From: Frankia sp. AgB1.9
Lineage (GTDB): Bacteria; Actinomycetota; Actinomycetes; Frankiales; Frankiaceae
NCBI RefSeq assembly: GCF_016786355.1
Contig: NZ_JADWYX010000043.1
Coordinates: 17,149 to 72,364 of the forward strand
Direction: 5' to 3'
Length of the DNA stretch: 55,216 nt
Shown: positions 52,516 to 55,216 of the stretch, piece after piece
Layout: every line of letters begins with the position of its first letter
How positions within the stretch are numbered: position 1 is the stretch's first letter
The notes under the pieces: model-generated
Told to the model about the DNA's origin: nothing
The model's database searches: none
What the model saw: the letters and a program-made list of their open reading frames with translations, nothing else
Position numbers and translations under genes: made by a program

Positions 52516-55068
52516 AGAGCACTCCGACGGTTCACCGTCCGCGCGCAGCTTCCCGAGCAGCTTGCTCCGCTCGCCGACCTGGTGATGAACCTCCGCTGGT
52601 CCTGGCACCCGGAGACGCTGGACCTTTTCGAGTCCGTCGACCCCGAGCTGTGGCGGTCGACGAAGGGCGATCCGGTCCGGCTTCTCGGCGAGGTCGACCA
52701 CAGCCGGCTTGTGACCCTGGCCGGGGACAGACGTTTTGTCCGTCGGCTGACCGACGCGGCCGACGAGCTCCAGGAGTACCTGAGCGCCGAGTTCTGGTAC
52801 CAGAAGCAGAACCTGCCGGGCGCGCCCAGCGCGATCGGTTACTTCTCGCCGGAGTTCGGCATCACCGAGGTGCTGCCCCAGTACTCCGGCGGCCTCGGCA
52901 TCCTGGCCGGCGACCACCTGAAGACCGCGAGTGACCTCGGCGTGCCGATCATCGGCGTGGGCCTGCTCTACCGGGCCGGCTACTTCGTCCAGTCGCTGTC
53001 CCGCGACGGCTGGCAGCAGGAGCGCTACCCGGGCATCGACCCGCACGGCCTGCCGATCACCCAGCTGACCGACGCCGACGGCGTACCCCAGAAGATCACG
53101 GTCGGCCTGCCCGAGGGCCGCACCCTGCACGCGCAGATCTGGAAGGCCCAGGTCGGCCGGGTTCCGCTGCTGCTGATGGACTCGGACGTCGAGGACAACC
53201 AGCCGGCCGAGCGGGGCGTCACCGACCGCCTCTACGGCGGCGGCACCGACCACCGGCTGCTGCAGGAGATGCTGCTGGGCATCGGCGGCGTGCGGGCCCT
53301 GCGGGTGTTCTCGCGGGTCACCGGCGCGCCGGCGCCGGACGTCTACCACACGAACGAGGGCCACGCCGGCTTCCTCGGCCTGGAGCGGATCCGGGAGCTG
53401 ACCGCGACCGGGCTCAGCTTCGACGAGGCGCTCGAGGCCACCCGCTCGGGCACCCTGTTCACCACCCACACCCCGGTCCCGGCCGGCATCGACCGGTTCC
53501 CGAAGGACATGGTGTCCCGCCACTTCGGCGGCGAGTGCGCCTGGGACGGCGTGCCGGTCGAGCGGGTGCTGGAGCTCGGCGCCGAGCCGGACCCGAACGT
53601 GTTCAACATGGCGCACATGGGCCTGCGCCTGGCCCAGCGCTCCAACGGCGTGAGCAAGCTGCACGGCATCGTCAGCCGGGAGATGTTCAACGGCCTGTGG
53701 CCGGGCTTCGACCCGACCGACGTGCCGATCGGCTCGGTCACCAACGGCGTGCACGCCCCGACCTGGGTCGCCCGGACGCTCATCGAGCTGGCCGACCGCG
53801 AGCCCGAGCCGGCCCTGCTGTCCCCCGACGGCCGCGGCTTCGCCAAGATCGACAAGATCTCCGACGAGGCGCTGTTCGCCACCCGCCGGGAGCTGCGCGA
53901 AGGGCTGGTCGCCGAGGTCCGGCGCCGGGTCCGCGCCTCCTGGCTGGAGCGCGGCGCCGCCTCCGGCGAGCTGGACTGGGTCGAGGGTGTCTTCGACCCG
54001 GAGGTCCTGACCATCGGCTTCGCCCGCCGGGTGCCGTCCTACAAGCGCCTGACCCTGATGCTGCACGACCGGGACCGGCTGACCCGGCTGCTGCTGCACG
54101 CGGACCGGCCGATCCAGATGGTCATCGCCGGCAAGGCGCACCCCGCTGACGACGGCGGCAAGCAGCTCGTCCAGCAGATCGTCCAGTTCACCGACGACCC
54201 GACGGTCCGCCACCGGATCGTCTTCCTGCCGGACTACGACATCGGCATGGCCCGGTTCCTGTACGCCGGCTGCGACGTCTGGCTGAACAACCCGCTGCGG
54301 CCGCTGGAGGCCTGCGGCACGTCCGGGATGAAGTCCGCGCTGAACGGCGGCCTGAACCTCTCGATCCGGGACGGCTGGTGGGACGAGCTGTTCGACGGCC
54401 AGAACGGCTGGGCGATCCCCACCGCCGACGGTGTCGAGGACCCGGACCGCCGGGACGCCATCGAGGCCGCCGCGCTCTACGACCTGCTGGAGAACGCCGT
54501 CGCCGCCCGGTTCTACGACCGGTCCGACGGCCTGCCGCACCGCTGGACGGCCATGGTCCGCCACACCCTGGCGACGCTGGGGCCGAAGGTGCTCGCCACC
54601 CGGATGGTCGAGGAGTACGTCGAGAAGTACTACGTCCCGGCCGGCGTCTCGGCCCGGGCCGCGGCGGCCGGCGCCTACGGCGGCGCCCGCGAGCTCTCCG
54701 CCTGGAAGCACAAGGTCAGGTCCGGCTGGGGCGGCGTGCGGGTCGTCAACGTCGACTCGTCCGGGCTCGGTGACACCCCGCAGGTGGGCCAGGACCTGGT
54801 CGTGCGGGCCACCATCGAGCTCGGCGGCCTCGACCCGTCCGACGTGGTCGTGCGGGTGTCCTACGGCCGCGTCGACGAGACCGACCGGCTGCTCGACCCG
54901 GTGACGATGGACCTGCACCCGGCCGGCGACGCCGAGGGCGGTGGCCACCGCTTCGAGGGCACCATCCCGCTGTCGCGGACCGGGCCGTTCGGCTACACGG
55001 TGAGCGTGCTGCCCGCGCACGGCCTGCTCGCGACCCCGGCCGAGGTCGGCCTCATCGCCGTGCCGTAG
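52513..55068 (+). CDS. glgP: Alpha-glucan phosphorylase GlgP
   Basis: The 851-residue PLP-dependent phosphorylase releases glucose 1-phosphate from alpha-glucan. It is the actinobacterial/archaeal-type family: N-terminal NLRWSWHPETLDLFESVDP, AIGYFSPEFGITEVLPQYSG, GGLGILAGDHLKTASDLGVP, YHTNEGHAGFLGLERI, FTTHTPVPAGIDRFP, GFARRVPSYKRLTLML and the PLP-lysine region EACGTSGMKSALNGGLNLS. The length is normal for this family. The start is GTG 52513, probably leaderless. It acts against the polymer built by GlgE/GlgB but is about 22 kb from them and on the other strand. Confidence 0.95.
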   Translation: MRALRRFTVRAQLPEQLAPLADLVMNLRWSWHPETLDLFESVDPELWRSTKGDPVRLLGEVDHSRLVTLAGDRRFVRRLTDAADELQEYLSAEFWYQKQNLPGAPSAIGYFSPEFGITEVLPQYSGGLGILAGDHLKTASDLGVPIIGVGLLYRAGYFVQSLSRDGWQQERYPGIDPHGLPITQLTDADGVPQKITVGLPEGRTLHAQIWKAQVGRVPLLLMDSDVEDNQPAERGVTDRLYGGGTDHRLLQEMLLGIGGVRALRVFSRVTGAPAPDVYHTNEGHAGFLGLERIRELTATGLSFDEALEATRSGTLFTTHTPVPAGIDRFPKDMVSRHFGGECAWDGVPVERVLELGAEPDPNVFNMAHMGLRLAQRSNGVSKLHGIVSREMFNGLWPGFDPTDVPIGSVTNGVHAPTWVARTLIELADREPEPALLSPDGRGFAKIDKISDEALFATRRELREGLVAEVRRRVRASWLERGAASGELDWVEGVFDPEVLTIGFARRVPSYKRLTLMLHDRDRLTRLLLHADRPIQMVIAGKAHPADDGGKQLVQQIVQFTDDPTVRHRIVFLPDYDIGMARFLYAGCDVWLNNPLRPLEACGTSGMKSALNGGLNLSIRDGWWDELFDGQNGWAIPTADGVEDPDRRDAIEAAALYDLLENAVAARFYDRSDGLPHRWTAMVRHTLATLGPKVLATRMVEEYVEKYYVPAGVSARAAAAGAYGGARELSAWKHKVRSGWGGVRVVNVDSSGLGDTPQVGQDLVVRATIELGGLDPSDVVVRVSYGRVDETDRLLDPVTMDLHPAGDAEGGGHRFEGTIPLSRTGPFGYTVSVLPAHGLLATPAEVGLIAVP

Positions 55069-55216
55069 TCCAGGCGCTGTTACCAGAGGCGCTGTGGACC
55101 GGGCGCTGTAACCAGGCTCCGTGGTCCACAGCGCCGTAGGCGCGGCGCGCGTCGCCCCCGGCCCGGCCCGCCGCTGGGTCGTTTTAACAACGCCGACCCC
55201 ACGAGGCAGGCAGCGA
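55069..55216. other. Right edge of the window
   Basis: Apart from the hairpin at 55088-55135, there is only a short AT-rich TCGTTTTAACAACG near 55180. No gene start is visible before the window ends. Confidence 0.4.
55088..55135 (+). terminator. Strong hairpin after glgP
   Basis: GGCGCTGTGGACC (55088-55100) and its exact reverse complement (55123-55135) form a 13-bp stem beginning 20 bases after the glgP stop. The loop also contains GCGCTGT, so alternative pairings are possible. No T-run follows. Confidence 0.75.

Noticed and set aside
52339..55020. Very long antisense ORF opposite glgP, and similar ones opposite acs, glgB, treS and murA
   Set aside because: They are shadows produced by the GC-rich third positions of strongly supported genes. 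They show no family motifs.

Overview
The window is high-GC actinobacterial chromosome that most resembles Frankia or a close relative. This rests on the uniformly high GC, third-position-GC coding, frequent GTG starts, a NucS mismatch endonuclease, an aspartate-type MurA, the GlgE maltosyltransferase pathway, a DUF475/TerD locus and a DUF222-HNH gene. No database search was run, so the genus is an inference. I see no rRNA, tRNA or CRISPR array.

Left third (1-20,650). A partial PP2C-like phosphatase is followed by genes of the ethylmalonyl-CoA pathway: ethylmalonyl-CoA mutase (378-2441), a double-headed 3-hydroxybutyryl-CoA dehydrogenase (7092-8864), crotonyl-CoA carboxylase/reductase (11311-12684), an acetyl-CoA acetyltransferase (15600-16790) and a MeaB-type GTPase (16796-17836). 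Together these can take two acetyl-CoA through acetoacetyl-, 3-hydroxybutyryl-, crotonyl- and ethylmalonyl-CoA to methylsuccinyl-CoA. The later enzymes are not here. Housekeeping genes (nucS, an HD hydrolase, murA, a DivIVA-like coiled coil, an ECF sigma/anti-sigma pair, a hybrid histidine kinase) lie between them. The gaps carry a family of intergenic repeats, including three copies of a palindrome exactly 75 bp long.

Middle (20,340-29,826). A thiamine-binding protein and a thioredoxin/TPR protein precede a four-gene alpha-glucan cluster on the minus strand: glgE-treS (overlapping ATGA), mak and glgB. This is the trehalose-to-glycogen GlgE pathway. The degradative glgP lies at the far right (52513-55068) next to acs.

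Right-centre (30,710-47,706). This is a Ter-type stress locus: TerD, a DUF475/TerC-like membrane protein, a second TerD-like protein, a GrpE-like protein, a lidless Hsp70, a 1492-residue zinc-ribbon/FN3 protein, and then an operon of CitE-like lyase, PRTase-TRSP, StiP-type protein and HAD phosphatase. Every junction of that last operon is a 4-bp ATGA or GTGA overlap. Between the lyase and the PRTase sit nine tandem 68-bp units. Each encodes a 23-residue mini-ORF whose stop overlaps the next start, and the tenth unit is the start of the PRTase gene itself. Each unit carries a Shine-Dalgarno-like GAGGTG or GGGGTG five bases before the next start, and most differences among units are synonymous. 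This apparent ladder of coupled re-initiations is the most unusual object in the window. Neighbouring genes also carry in-frame coding minisatellites, so the locus looks like a hotspot for repeat expansion.

Right edge (47,942-55,216). A DUF222-HNH gene sits beside a duplicated piece of the HAD gene's 3' end. After it come an 845-bp gap with a long hairpin, acetyl-CoA synthetase, and glgP with a strong terminator-like hairpin.
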